A stretch of 38,773 nt of DNA from an uncultured Cellvibrionales bacterium (GCA_937864065.1 CALMIC010000301.1:1-38773); one strand, 5' to 3'; counted from the stretch's first letter, positions 24,050-33,529 are shown. Numbers and translations are program-made. Notes: generated by a model from the sequence alone, not told the origin.

Positions 24050-24668
24050 GCATGTTGGCCATGCGCTCACGACGGGCCTGCTGGAACAGGGGTCGCTGGG
24101 GATCCTGCGGGGTGGCCAGTCCGCGTTGCAGGATATTGACCGCTTCCTGCCAGCGTTCCTGCTTGATCAGGAAGTCGGCATAGAAATAGTGGGCGTCCAG
24201 GTCCTGTGGGCCTAACTCCAGGCCTTTTTTCAGCATCTGCTCGGCTTTCTCATCGTCGCCGAAGCCTACTGGCCAGCCTGGTACCTGATAATAGAGAGAG
24301 CCGGCGCTGGTCCAGGCGGCGCCGGCCAGGGCATTAGGGTCAACGGCAATGGCCTGCTCAAACAGCGCCTTCGCAGTCTTGCACTCGCCGAGCGCACCCA
24401 GGCCGCCCTTGGCGCCGGCATAGGTGGCGTGGATGATGCCTTCCCAGATCAGGGCCGGGGCATTGCCCGGATTAGCCTGGCTGACGGCGTGGGCGCGAGC
24501 GATCAGGTTTTCCAGTGGCTTGGCCTGCTCTTCTTTTTTCATGGTGAAATTGATCTGGTCCCATTCGCTGCGCAGGCCGGCAACGTCCGAAACCACGTCT
24601 GCCTGCGAAATGGACGCGAACAGGATTGCGGCCAGGCATGCTGCGGCCACTAGAGAAGGTGATTTCAT
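24024..24668 (-). CDS. Secreted TPR-like repeat protein
   Basis: The 214-residue protein has a Sec signal peptide (residues 1-23, probable cleavage after SQA) and a helical, TPR-like body. Repeat-like units include AKPLENLIARAHAVSQANPGN, CKTAKALFEQAIAVDPNALA, DEKAEQMLKKGLELGPQDLD and WQEAVNILQRGLATPQDPQ, with the characteristic Ala/Leu and Pro-Asn/Asp turns. A glycine-rich aromatic insertion (SLYYQVPGWPVGFGDD) interrupts the middle. It is probably periplasmic and may be a protein-interaction scaffold; no specific partner is evident. Its 3' end abuts and overlaps the decayed GGDEF fragment. Confidence 0.85.
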   Translation of the reverse strand: MKSPSLVAAACLAAILFASISQADVVSDVAGLRSEWDQINFTMKKEEQAKPLENLIARAHAVSQANPGNAPALIWEGIIHATYAGAKGGLGALGECKTAKALFEQAIAVDPNALAGAAWTSAGSLYYQVPGWPVGFGDDEKAEQMLKKGLELGPQDLDAHYFYADFLIKQERWQEAVNILQRGLATPQDPQRPLFQQARRERMANMLNTAKGKL

Positions 24669-24916
24669 GTCGAGTCTCCGTTCTGGTATGCAGAGCGAGC
24701 AACTTTAAACCTATTAGCTTAATAAAGGCTTAAGGCCCCCCAGTCGCTGGAGGCATGTTGGGGCGCTAGTTGCCAGGGAAAAATGCTTGTGGTATTTTCA
24801 AGGGGCAATTAAACCTGATGGCGAGCTGTCAAAAGCTCCTGGCAGGGTGGCAAGAATGGGTCACGAACAAAATGTGGCTTATAAAACAATAAGTTATATC
24901 TAAGGGGTATCCGAGG
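24669..24916 (+). other. AT-rich divergent intergenic region
   Basis: These 248 bp separate the starts of the secreted TPR-like gene and the large FG-GAP gene and are visibly AT-richer than the flanks. They must hold both promoters. No convincing operator, terminator or coding ORF was seen. AAGGGG at 24903-24908 is the likely ribosome-binding site of the downstream gene. Confidence 0.5.
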
Positions 24917-27589
24917 ATGAAAAAAGTAATCTCGATGAAGCCTTTGGCAGTGGCGACAGCCATTGTTGCGGGCTCGACTGTAAGTATGGTTGCCACTGCT
25001 CTGCCGGGTGGCGATACGCTTGGAGCGGTCGGCGTCGTCAGTGAATCGGTTTGCGTGCAAGGTGTTGACGTGACCATCGCAGGCGGTGTCCGCACGGTCA
25101 CTACCGGTACGGCTGATTGCCAGCTGCGCACCTTGCCGCCAACCAAGGGTCTGGTGCTGGCAGACTCAACGCAGGCTGGTGAAGTGGTCACCGACAGCAG
25201 TGCGCTGGTTAACGCCGGCGGCGAGCTGTACGAAGCGTATGTCCGCAACCATCGCGATGCAGCAGTCCTGTTGACGCCTAACCGCGCCCTGTCTTCTGCT
25301 CGCCACATCACTTTCACTGCCGGTGTGGCTGGCTCAGTTGACTATGATCTGTCGTTTGCCGTACAGCCTTCGACTGGCCTGCAGTCATCATGGCTGACTG
25401 GCACCTACCGCATCGTCAGCCGCAACCACAACTGGAGCCAGATGGCGTCAGGTCTGGAGCGTTCGGTTTACGCTGTGCCCAACTTCGCATTGGCGGAGCG
25501 CAACTACACCCGCACCATGGATGTTTCTTTCAATGGTGACGGTACCTGTACCATCAATGACATTGACAGCCACCAGTCAGCAACCCTGGTCAAGGATCCC
25601 CTGATCGGGGATGGCTACGTCGGTGTTATGGACTTAGACTGCACCATCGGCTTGGGTTTCTGTGGCCAGAATGATGGCTGGAACTATCTCGCGCAGGGTG
25701 TTGTTAACACGGGTACTACTGCATCGGTGGTGGCGGGCGAAGCTGACTGGCTGGATCAATACCAGGTCGGTGATGGACAGGGTGCGCGCCCATTGTCTTG
25801 TACTTACACCATTCCGGAAGCAGGCAAAATCACCGTCAACTACGTGACTGAATATGGTGATTTGAGTGGTGATGTTGGCAGCCTGACTGCTAACAACTGG
25901 ACTGAAACCTATGATGTTTCAGCAGACCTCCGTTACCTGGTATCGGATGGCGTAGATACCGTTGACCACATCAGCAACGGTTCGGCTGGCGACCAGAAAG
26001 GCGGTATCGCTGTCGGTGTGCGCAAAGGTGCAGTCGCGCTGGAAGGCAAGACCTACCTTTTCAACGCACTGGATGCAACCTACTCTGCCAGCACGCCTGT
26101 GACGCCTTCCTATGAGAACCCGGCCACGCCGGTCTACCAGGAAGAAGAGTGCGTTGTTCGCGGTTCGCTGACATTGAATGCTGCCGGCGCTTGTGTGGTT
26201 GATACTGCCAGCACTTGCAGTGGCCGCAACAAGTCAGGCTACGAAGAAACTGTGGCTGATGCCGGCGACGGCACCGTCAGCGACAGCCTGACTGTTTTCG
26301 ATGGCACGCCGGTGGATCCCCCGGGCTGTTCATGGTCTGGCGATGCGCAAAGCCTGGTAATCAATCTGGACGTTCTTGACCAGGAAGGTAACCCGGTGAC
26401 TGTCGTCTATCGCGGATCCGCTTCTGATAACGGCGAAACACTGGCATTGCATGGTATTTACAATGTCACTGGCCCGGCACCTGACGAGCAGAACCCGCCG
26501 CTGCTGCCGCAAATGAAGACCAACACCTTGTCGTTCCTGGTGGCCCAGCAGTACCAAGGCAGCCTGGCAGGTGATGCGGATGCCGATGGCATCAGCAACT
26601 TCGATGAGTTCCTGTGGGCAGAAGGCTACCAGCGCGCTGGTCGCAATGACTTCACCAGCGACCTGACTGGCGACATCTACTGGTATCGTCCGACTGACGC
26701 TGGCGCCGACAAGCCGGCTGGTGGTACCCAGGTTTGGGAAATGCACAAGAATCAGCGTGCAGCCCAGCTCTATCCGGGTAACATGACCGATCTCCAGCTG
26801 GTGCCGAAAGTCCTCGCTGACCTCGACGGTAACGGTTTGACTGACGTTATCTTCCACAACTCAGTTACTGGCCTGAACAACACTTGGCTCAGCGACAACA
26901 ACTGGGTGGGTGGCATCAAAGGTGGCCATGTGAAGTCAACACTGCCGTCAACCGCTCCTGGCTATACTGTAGCCGGCGCTGGCGACTTCGATGGTGATGG
27001 CGACGCAGACGTGCTGGTACGTAACGCTACCACTGGCGCTATCCACGCCTGGTTGTTGCAGAATCCTGCAAACTGTGTGGCTGGTGCTTGTCGTGTAGGT
27101 GAGTCTTACCTGCCAGTTATATCTGGCGCATTTGCAGTAGCAGCAGTAGCTGACTTCGACAAGGACGATGTGGCTGACATCCTGTGGTACAACAGCTCCA
27201 ATGGTTCAAGCCAAATCTGGAAAATGTCTGGTGGTGTAAGGGTTGGTGTAACCTACCTCCCTGTTATCAACACTGCCTACAAGCCGGTTGGTGCCTCTGA
27301 TACCGACGGTGATGGCGATGCCGACATCGTGCTGCACAATGAGTCTACCGGTCAGGTGCAGATTGCCAAGATCGAGAGCGGTGCTCGTGTAGGCACCAGC
27401 TATCCGCCTGTACTGCCGACCAGCTTCAAATATGCTGGCTCAGCTGACTACAATGCAGATGGTGTAGAAGACTTGCTGTGGCGTGTTGATGCTACCGGTG
27501 CTAACCGCGTCTGGCAGATGAAACACCATGACAGGGTCAGGGAAATCTATCTGGACAGCGCACACCCGGCTCTCAGGGCTGTGTACTGA
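24917..27589 (+). CDS. Large secreted FG-GAP/VCBS-like repeat protein
   Basis: The 890-residue protein has a Sec signal peptide (about residues 1-32, ending ...SMVATALPGG). Residues 33-540 form a Cys-containing, beta-rich region with no recognised family. A calcium-loop-like GDADADGISNFDEF lies near residue 552. The C-terminal third has five FG-GAP/VCBS-type units whose Asp-rich loops begin at about residues 634 (ADLDGNGLTD), 689 (GDFDGDGDAD), 745 (ADFDKDDVAD), 794 (SDTDGDGDAD) and 843 (ADYNADGVED), a period of 49-56 residues. This suggests a calcium-binding beta-propeller. It is probably a cell-surface or matrix protein. It is monocistronic, with its own terminator, next to a polysaccharide locus. 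Confidence 0.85.
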   Translation: MKKVISMKPLAVATAIVAGSTVSMVATALPGGDTLGAVGVVSESVCVQGVDVTIAGGVRTVTTGTADCQLRTLPPTKGLVLADSTQAGEVVTDSSALVNAGGELYEAYVRNHRDAAVLLTPNRALSSARHITFTAGVAGSVDYDLSFAVQPSTGLQSSWLTGTYRIVSRNHNWSQMASGLERSVYAVPNFALAERNYTRTMDVSFNGDGTCTINDIDSHQSATLVKDPLIGDGYVGVMDLDCTIGLGFCGQNDGWNYLAQGVVNTGTTASVVAGEADWLDQYQVGDGQGARPLSCTYTIPEAGKITVNYVTEYGDLSGDVGSLTANNWTETYDVSADLRYLVSDGVDTVDHISNGSAGDQKGGIAVGVRKGAVALEGKTYLFNALDATYSASTPVTPSYENPATPVYQEEECVVRGSLTLNAAGACVVDTASTCSGRNKSGYEETVADAGDGTVSDSLTVFDGTPVDPPGCSWSGDAQSLVINLDVLDQEGNPVTVVYRGSASDNGETLALHGIYNVTGPAPDEQNPPLLPQMKTNTLSFLVAQQYQGSLAGDADADGISNFDEFLWAEGYQRAGRNDFTSDLTGDIYWYRPTDAGADKPAGGTQVWEMHKNQRAAQLYPGNMTDLQLVPKVLADLDGNGLTDVIFHNSVTGLNNTWLSDNNWVGGIKGGHVKSTLPSTAPGYTVAGAGDFDGDGDADVLVRNATTGAIHAWLLQNPANCVAGACRVGESYLPVISGAFAVAAVADFDKDDVADILWYNSSNGSSQIWKMSGGVRVGVTYLPVINTAYKPVGASDTDGDGDADIVLHNESTGQVQIAKIESGARVGTSYPPVLPTSFKYAGSADYNADGVEDLLWRVDATGANRVWQMKHHDRVREIYLDSAHPALRAVY

Positions 27590-27616
27590 TCCCAGACAGA
27601 AGTATCCTAGAAACTG

Positions 27617-27648
27617 AAAAAGAGCATCGAAAGATGCTCTTTTTCTTT
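27617..27648 (+). terminator. Rho-independent terminator
   Basis: An 8-bp perfect stem, AGAGCATC and GATGCTCT, has a GAAA tetraloop and is extended by AAAA/TTTT pairing. TTTTCTTTCT follows on the plus strand. It ends the FG-GAP gene transcript about 28 nt after its stop and separates it from the polysaccharide genes. Confidence 0.92.
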
Positions 27649-27663
27649 CTGTAGTCCGGAAAA

Positions 27664-28956
27664 ATGCTGAAGAAAATCCAGTCGCTGTTGGACCTTAAGG
27701 TCTACAGGTTCATGACGCTGACACTTGCAGGGATGGTGCTGTCACTGCTGGTGGATATGCTGGTATTCAAGAAATTTGGTGCCGGCACGATTGCAGACCT
27801 ATACGTGCTCATCAATACGATTCCCTTGATTCTTGAAGGAATAATCAGAGAAGGAACGCGTACGGCGTTGGTGCCGGTCTTTGCAGAATGCCGATCACAA
27901 AAGGGTGGAGATAGGCAGATCAGTGCAGTCATAAACCTGTCGGTTCTGGCTGGCTTTATCGTGATGATTGTCTTGTGGTCGTCAACGGGGCCTCTGGCGC
28001 AGGCATTAGCAACTGAACAGATGCGGCATGAACACTACGAGTTGCTGGAAAGTTGCCTTGGCTTGCTGCTTCTGATCATTCCTCTAGGGATAGTTGGGGC
28101 AGTGTTGGCGGCAATGCTGGTGCTGTGTGGGGAAAATGGCGCATTGGCCCAGCGAAATATCATTCCTCCCTTGTTTGCCATGGCAGTGATCGCATCGCAG
28201 GGGGATGTGACGATTGCAGGTGTAACAAAAGGCACTGTTGCCGGGTATGGAGCCTATATACTGTTCCTGGTTTACAAGATAAGAGGGAAAAACTTTGCCT
28301 ATGCGGTGGATGTGTTGCCGGATCGGCAGCTGCTCGACAAACTGTTGGGTGCAGTCACCTGGACTGTGCTGTCGATGGCGATCGGGCAGGGTGGGCGCCT
28401 GCTTGAACGTCTGGTGCTGACAAGGCTGGGAGTGGGCTTGTTGGCCAAATACTACATGGCTTTCAGGATAGTGGCTGCAATCCAGACCCTGGTTGGGCAC
28501 AGCTTTGCCGTAGTGGGTATCAACCGGCTGGTAAGGGAAAACACGGTGGCTATGCTGCTGAGAAACGTGAAAGCAGGATTCGTGCTGGCGGCGGCGGCAA
28601 CACTGGTAATCGAGGTGTTTGCCAAGGAAATCATTGTGCTGCTGTTTGGCGGAGAGGGAATGAGTCCGGTGGCCATCAACGAGGTGACTACGATCTTGAG
28701 GATCCTCGGGGTAGGGCTGGTGTGCCAGTGCCTGATTCCAATTCTCGAATTGCCCTTTTATACCGACAAGAAGACCTGGCTGGTGACGATTAATGCCTTG
28801 CTGATGTTTGTGCTGAAATTGCTGCTATTGTTGGCACTGGCCAGGATGTTGATGGCGGAAGGTGTGGCAATAGCTGCTACAGTTGCTGCCATAGCGGGAT
28901 GCGTGCTGCCGGCCATGTACATCTACAGACTAAAGAACAGAAAAAATGATGGTTGA
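27664..28956 (+). CDS. MurJ/MviN-like polysaccharide flippase
   Basis: The 430-residue inner-membrane protein has about twelve hydrophobic spans and belongs to the MOP exporter superfamily near MurJ/MviN. Indicative segments are KKFGAGTIADLYVLINTIP, IIREGTRTALVPVFAE (compare the MurJ motif around its essential Arg) and LLFGGEGMSPVAINEVTTILRILG. Within a locus with a polymerase and glycosyltransferases, it probably flips lipid-linked sugar units to the periplasm, like Wzx. It is shorter than housekeeping MurJ (about 510 aa). Codon use is noticeably more AT-tolerant than in neighbouring housekeeping genes, suggesting acquisition. It overlaps the polymerase gene by 11 nt. Confidence 0.82.
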   Translation: MLKKIQSLLDLKVYRFMTLTLAGMVLSLLVDMLVFKKFGAGTIADLYVLINTIPLILEGIIREGTRTALVPVFAECRSQKGGDRQISAVINLSVLAGFIVMIVLWSSTGPLAQALATEQMRHEHYELLESCLGLLLLIIPLGIVGAVLAAMLVLCGENGALAQRNIIPPLFAMAVIASQGDVTIAGVTKGTVAGYGAYILFLVYKIRGKNFAYAVDVLPDRQLLDKLLGAVTWTVLSMAIGQGGRLLERLVLTRLGVGLLAKYYMAFRIVAAIQTLVGHSFAVVGINRLVRENTVAMLLRNVKAGFVLAAAATLVIEVFAKEIIVLLFGGEGMSPVAINEVTTILRILGVGLVCQCLIPILELPFYTDKKTWLVTINALLMFVLKLLLLLALARMLMAEGVAIAATVAAIAGCVLPAMYIYRLKNRKNDG

Positions 28957-30151
28957 ATACATAGCGACATATGTCGCTATTACCGTGGTGTCATTGTGGT
29001 TGGATCGGAAAAGACCCGCTGCGAGCCCGGTCAAATTGTTCATGTTTGTTTTCTTGGTGTATTACGGCCTCGGGGCGCCGTTGTATGAGATGCTGTTCCC
29101 GCGGCAGCATATTGACACCAATTACTATTACACCCTGCTCGGCTATTCCGCTTGCTTGCTCAGCATGTTGGTATGGAGCCCGAAAACAGACTTCCGCGAT
29201 ATCCATTTTGATGGGTATAGTATCAGCAAGGGCTATATGTTGCTGTTCCTGGCCATGCTGGGCACCTTGGGTTTCACGACATTATGGATATGGCAAATCG
29301 GTGAAATTCCGATTTTCTCCAGTGACATAGAATACGCAAGGACAGTCAAGGCAGAAGGTACATACCATATTCGGCAGCTGACAACCCTGGCAGTGCCTGT
29401 TTACTACATGATGCTGGCTGTGGTGCTCAACAGGAAGCGAGCCTTGCTGGCGCTGATTCTTACTGGCCTGTTGCTGATAGGCTGTATTGCCTTGCAGGGG
29501 TACAGGACATTCTTTGTCAGTATTATTGCTGTCAGCGCCATGATTGCCTACAGGGTGCGAAAGGAACTGTTCAACGTGCCATTCCTGGTTTTGAGTGCGG
29601 TTGTGATGTTCCTTGCCAGTGTCGCGTATGGTTACAGCCGATACCTGTCTGGCATAACCACCGTCAAGAACATGATGAATGTTTATGAATACACCGCGCA
29701 GAATTTCTTTATCAGGACAACATCGCTGCAGCGTATCGTGGAATATTTCCCTGCGTCGGAGCCATACCAATACGGGTATTTCTACCTGCGCGGCTTCAAT
29801 TTCCTGATACCAGGCAAGCAGACGGGGCCTGGTGAGTGGCTCAAGAAAGAGGTTTTTAACCTGGATTTTGCCGGGGATGGCTTCAATCCTGGCATCATCG
29901 GCGAGTTTTATCTCAACTTCGGTGTGTTGGGCATCATTTTTGGCATGATGTTCTATGGTTTCATCATCACGGCGTCTTATGGCATGTTTGCCCGTGGCAA
30001 GAGCCCGGGCAAGCTGGTTTTCGGGGCCTGTGCCTACTTTTACATTTTGCTGGCAATGGCGCCGGGATTGGCGACCACGATTGTGATGCTGGTGTGGTAT
30101 GGATTGTTGATTTTCTTTTTTCAGTTGCTGTTCAGGGTCAGGATTCGCTGA
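28946..30151 (+). CDS. Wzy-like oligosaccharide repeat-unit polymerase
   Basis: The 401-residue polytopic membrane protein has about ten or eleven spans and large loops, in the style of O-antigen or exopolysaccharide polymerases (Wzy/EpsG/O-antigen polymerase class). A characteristic late loop, LNFDFAG-like DFAGDGFNPGIIGEFYLNFGVLG, followed by FGMMFYGFII, resembles the conserved polymerase region. Wzy proteins join lipid-linked repeat units on the periplasmic side. Assignment rests on topology, this loop and the gene context, since the family is poorly conserved. Lower GC than the rest of the window is visible. Confidence 0.75.
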   Translation: MMVEYIATYVAITVVSLWLDRKRPAASPVKLFMFVFLVYYGLGAPLYEMLFPRQHIDTNYYYTLLGYSACLLSMLVWSPKTDFRDIHFDGYSISKGYMLLFLAMLGTLGFTTLWIWQIGEIPIFSSDIEYARTVKAEGTYHIRQLTTLAVPVYYMMLAVVLNRKRALLALILTGLLLIGCIALQGYRTFFVSIIAVSAMIAYRVRKELFNVPFLVLSAVVMFLASVAYGYSRYLSGITTVKNMMNVYEYTAQNFFIRTTSLQRIVEYFPASEPYQYGYFYLRGFNFLIPGKQTGPGEWLKKEVFNLDFAGDGFNPGIIGEFYLNFGVLGIIFGMMFYGFIITASYGMFARGKSPGKLVFGACAYFYILLAMAPGLATTIVMLVWYGLLIFFFQLLFRVRIR

Positions 30152-30182
30152 CTGGATTGGACAGCCGGGAAACAGGGTTCAG

Positions 30183-31400
30183 ATGAATATCCTGAATATC
30201 CACCAGAAATACTATGCTTTTGGTGGTGCGGAAAAATATTTCATGTCCCTGGAGGCATTGTTAAAAAGCCATGGCCATCAGGTCATCCCCTTTGTAGCGA
30301 GGGATGACAGGAACCGGCCCAGTCCGTGGCAGGATTATTTCCCCTGGGGCAGCGACTTCGAACGGAAGAGCCTGCAAGACATACTTGGTTTTATCTACAG
30401 TCCTGCCGCCAGCAGGTCGCTCGATAGTCTGTTGGGCCATGCGGCGGTTGATCTTGCGCACCTGCATATCTACTACGGCAAGTTGACGGGATCAATATTG
30501 CCGGTACTGAAAAAGCGCGGCATTCCGGTGATACAGACGCTGCATGATTACAAGCTGGTATGCCCGGTTTACAGTTTGCAGCGACATGGCACGGACTGTC
30601 GCGACTGTAGCGGCGGCCACTTCTACCGCGGTGCTATGCACCGTTGCAACCGCGGGTCACTTTCGCGCTCATTGCTCAGTGTTGCTGAGATGTATGTGGC
30701 GCGCCTGCTGGGATCCATGGACAGTATCGACCGGTTCCTCTGTGTCAGCCATGCGCAGAAACGTATCTTGTGTGATATGGGCGTTCCGGCAGGGAAAATG
30801 ACCGTGCTGCACAACTTCATTGATGTGCAGGAATTCCAGCCGGAATATGCGGTGGGTGATTACCTGCTGTATTTTGGCAGGATGGAAAGGGTCAAGGGCA
30901 TATACACGCTGATCGAAGCCGCCAGACAGGCAGGGCAGACACTGGTGATGGCAGGTGATGGTGCGGAGCTGGAGAATATCCGCCAGCTGGAAGCCGCAGC
31001 AATCCGTGACGGCCGTTTGGTGCTGACCGGCATGCTGACCGGGCAGCCACTCAAGGATCTGGTGCGCAATGCTGCTTGTGTCGTGATCCCCAGTGAATGG
31101 GGGGAAACATTCGGCCTGGTCGCTGCCGAAGCGATGGCGAGTGGCAAGGCGGTGATTGCGGCCAATATCGGCGGCTTGCCGGAAGTGATCGAGGATGGTG
31201 TGACGGGCTATCTGTTTGAGCCAGGCAGTGTGGATGACCTGGTCGCGAAAATCCGCCAGCTGCTGTCAGATCCTGAGCGTGTCAGCAGCATGGGTGCTAA
31301 TGGCCGCCTGCGTGTTGAAAAACATTTCTCGCCACAGTCGCATTATGAAAAAATGAACAGTATCTATGCCGATGTCATCGGCAGTTCCCGTAACACCTGA
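30183..31400 (+). CDS. GT4 family glycosyltransferase
   Basis: The 405-residue GT-B-fold glycosyltransferase transfers a sugar from a nucleotide donor, probably to a lipid-linked glycan on the cytoplasmic face. The N-terminal acceptor domain has the glycine-rich GGAEKYFMSLEALL. The C-terminal donor domain starts around LLYFGRMERVKG and contains PSEWGETFGLVAAEAMASG, the E-x7-E type motif of family GT4, then GGLPEVIEDGVTGYLFEPG. A central Cys-rich insert (CPVYSLQRHGTDCRDCSGG and a later Cys) resembles that of several capsule GT4 enzymes. It lies 31 nt after the polymerase gene. The sugar is unknown. Confidence 0.9.
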   Translation: MNILNIHQKYYAFGGAEKYFMSLEALLKSHGHQVIPFVARDDRNRPSPWQDYFPWGSDFERKSLQDILGFIYSPAASRSLDSLLGHAAVDLAHLHIYYGKLTGSILPVLKKRGIPVIQTLHDYKLVCPVYSLQRHGTDCRDCSGGHFYRGAMHRCNRGSLSRSLLSVAEMYVARLLGSMDSIDRFLCVSHAQKRILCDMGVPAGKMTVLHNFIDVQEFQPEYAVGDYLLYFGRMERVKGIYTLIEAARQAGQTLVMAGDGAELENIRQLEAAAIRDGRLVLTGMLTGQPLKDLVRNAACVVIPSEWGETFGLVAAEAMASGKAVIAANIGGLPEVIEDGVTGYLFEPGSVDDLVAKIRQLLSDPERVSSMGANGRLRVEKHFSPQSHYEKMNSIYADVIGSSRNT

Positions 31401-31416
31401 CAGGCGTACAGCATTC

Positions 31417-32409
31417 ATGGTTGCCCAGATTGACCAGACCTACAAACGCTTCGGCTGGACAAAAGTCCTGCGCCGCCTGGTCTGCTACTTGCTGGAAGGA
31501 CGGCCGCTGACCACGCGCGGCCGTGCCCTCAATCCGCTGACGCGGTTCTTTCTCCAGCAGTGTTCTCGACCATTTGCCGGTGCTGCAGTAGACCGGCCGG
31601 TATTCATCCTGGGGATGGGGCGCAGTGGTACCACGTTCCTCGGCAATGCGATGTCTGTGCATCCGGCTGTTGCCTATTTCAATGAGCCCAAGCTGATGTG
31701 GAGCCTGGCATTCCCGCAAGACGATCTCGTCGGCAATTACGTGCTTGGCCCTGCCCGTTACCGCATGGATGAAGGCGGTGTTACCGAACAGGGTGCACGC
31801 GCCATCCGCGCGATGTATGCACTGTGCTGTGCCTGCACGCGCTCACCGCGCATCGTGGACAAATACCCGGAAATGATTTTCCGGCTGCCATTCCTTGCGC
31901 AGATTTTCCCGGATGCCCGCTTTGTGGCCATCGTACGCAGCGGGCATAACGTTATCCGCTCGGTCGCCTCATGGAACCGCCGCAATGCCATTGAGCTGGA
32001 TGGCTCGAGGGAAAACTGGTGGGGGCTGGATGACCGGAAATGGCATTTCCTTTGCGACCAATTACTACCAGGCCATCCTGATTTTGCCGCCCATGTCGAT
32101 ACCCTCCGTGCGATTACCGATGATACACAACGCTCGGCTATCGAATGGATACTGACGATGGAAGAAATCGCCGCGCGCCAGGCGCAATGGGGTGACAAAC
32201 TGTTCGTTATCCGTTACGAAGATCTTATGAATGACACCGCTGTGTCAGTCGATAACCTGACCGCATTCTGTGGTTTGCGACAGGATCGCAGCATCCTGGA
32301 ATATGTAGAGGCTGCGAAGGATTTTTCCCCTGAAGTTGCATCCTGTGAGCTTCCTGATTTCATCCAGGCTCCCTTTGATCGCATGATCCGGCATTTCGGT
32401 TATCGCTGA
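31417..32409 (+). CDS. PAPS-dependent sulfotransferase family protein
   Basis: The 330-residue soluble protein has the sulfotransferase 5'-phosphosulfate-binding loop FILGMGRSGTTFL (P-loop at about residues 66-73). Downstream is the 3'-phosphate region FPDARFVAIVRSGHNVIRSVASWNRR, with the conserved Arg and Ser. It would transfer sulfate from PAPS to a hydroxyl, here probably on a sugar of the polysaccharide built by its neighbours. The start MVAQIDQTYK follows the GT4 stop by 16 nt; a longer frame beginning at 31366 overlaps that gene and lacks support. Its stop overlaps the next glycosyltransferase start as TGATG. Confidence 0.88.
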   Translation: MVAQIDQTYKRFGWTKVLRRLVCYLLEGRPLTTRGRALNPLTRFFLQQCSRPFAGAAVDRPVFILGMGRSGTTFLGNAMSVHPAVAYFNEPKLMWSLAFPQDDLVGNYVLGPARYRMDEGGVTEQGARAIRAMYALCCACTRSPRIVDKYPEMIFRLPFLAQIFPDARFVAIVRSGHNVIRSVASWNRRNAIELDGSRENWWGLDDRKWHFLCDQLLPGHPDFAAHVDTLRAITDDTQRSAIEWILTMEEIAARQAQWGDKLFVIRYEDLMNDTAVSVDNLTAFCGLRQDRSILEYVEAAKDFSPEVASCELPDFIQAPFDRMIRHFGYR

Positions 32410-33524
32410 TGGCTGCTTCTCCTGCACAACAGCGACAACTGCTGATTGCCGGTATTCGCGGGGTGCCGGCGGCCCATGGCGGCTTCGAGACCTTTGCCCA
32501 TGATTTTGCCCTTTACATGGTCGATCGCGGCTGGCAAGTCACGGTTTTTTGCCAGGAAGTCGGCAAGTTTGCCGTGGTTCGCGATGACTGGTGTGGCGTG
32601 CAACGGGTCAGGATTTCCCTGCCGGCGGATAACCAGGTTTCCACCATCCTGTTTGACCTGGCGAGTACTGTGTTGGCTCTGCGTATGCCTGGCAAGGTGT
32701 TAGTGCTGGGTTACAACACTGCGGTGTTTTCCTTGCTCTACAAGCTCTTCGGTCGTTTCAGTGCAATGAACATGGATGGTGTCGAGTGGAAGCGGGCAAA
32801 GTGGGGGCGCCTGGCCAAGGCCTGGTTCTATCTCAACGAAAAATTCGGCACCTGGTTTTCTGACCAGCTGATTGCCGATCACCCGGGCATCCGGCGCCAT
32901 TTGCTGGGCCGGCAAACGGATGACAGCAGGATCACCGTCATTCCCTATGGCGCCCGCCGGGTCGACACGGCTGATGCTGCGCTGCTCACCCCTTATGGTT
33001 TGCAGCCTGGCGGCTATTGCATCCTGATTGCCCGGCCCGAGCCGGAAAACAGCATCCTCGAGATCGTGCGGGCGTTTTCCCGCCGCAAGCGGAAGCTGCA
33101 GCTGGTCGTGCTTGGCAACTATGTGCAAGGCAATGCCTACCACGATGCCGTGAGGGCGGCTGCCTCGGATGAAGTGATGTTTGTTGGCGCCATCTATGAC
33201 AAGCCTGTCGTCGAGTCGCTGCGCTTCCACAGCCTGTTCTACCTGCACGGCCATACCGTTGGTGGCACCAATCCGTCACTGGTCGAGGCACTCGCTGCCG
33301 GTTCGCCGGTCATTGCCCACGATAACGAATTCAACCGCTGGGTGGTCGGTGAGCAGGCTGGATTGTATTTTGCGAACATCGAGCAGTGCGACCAGGCCAT
33401 TACAGCGCTGTGCGGGGATCCGGCGCAATGCCGTGCCCTAGGCGAGGCCGCCCGCATCCGCCATGGCGAAGTATTCACTCTGGAAGCTGTGCACGGTGCC
33501 TATGAGGCGCTGCTGTTGCGCTGA
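32409..33524 (+). CDS. DUF1972/GT4-type glycosyltransferase
   Basis: The 371-residue GT-B glycosyltransferase has the N-terminal DUF1972 signature found in bacterial rhamnosyl- and related sugar transferases: IAGIRGVPAAHGGFETFAHDFALYM. The donor domain includes ITVIPYGARRV, RPEPENSILEIVRAF, GHTVGGTNPSLVEALAAGSPVIAHDNEFNRWVVGEQAGLYF. This gives an E-type catalytic region (PSLVEALAAG). It starts on the sulfotransferase stop (TGATG), so the two are translationally coupled. Probable cytoplasmic-face assembly of the polysaccharide repeat; the donor sugar is unknown. Confidence 0.9.
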   Translation: MAASPAQQRQLLIAGIRGVPAAHGGFETFAHDFALYMVDRGWQVTVFCQEVGKFAVVRDDWCGVQRVRISLPADNQVSTILFDLASTVLALRMPGKVLVLGYNTAVFSLLYKLFGRFSAMNMDGVEWKRAKWGRLAKAWFYLNEKFGTWFSDQLIADHPGIRRHLLGRQTDDSRITVIPYGARRVDTADAALLTPYGLQPGGYCILIARPEPENSILEIVRAFSRRKRKLQLVVLGNYVQGNAYHDAVRAAASDEVMFVGAIYDKPVVESLRFHSLFYLHGHTVGGTNPSLVEALAAGSPVIAHDNEFNRWVVGEQAGLYFANIEQCDQAITALCGDPAQCRALGEAARIRHGEVFTLEAVHGAYEALLLR

Positions 33525-33529
33525 TGCCT

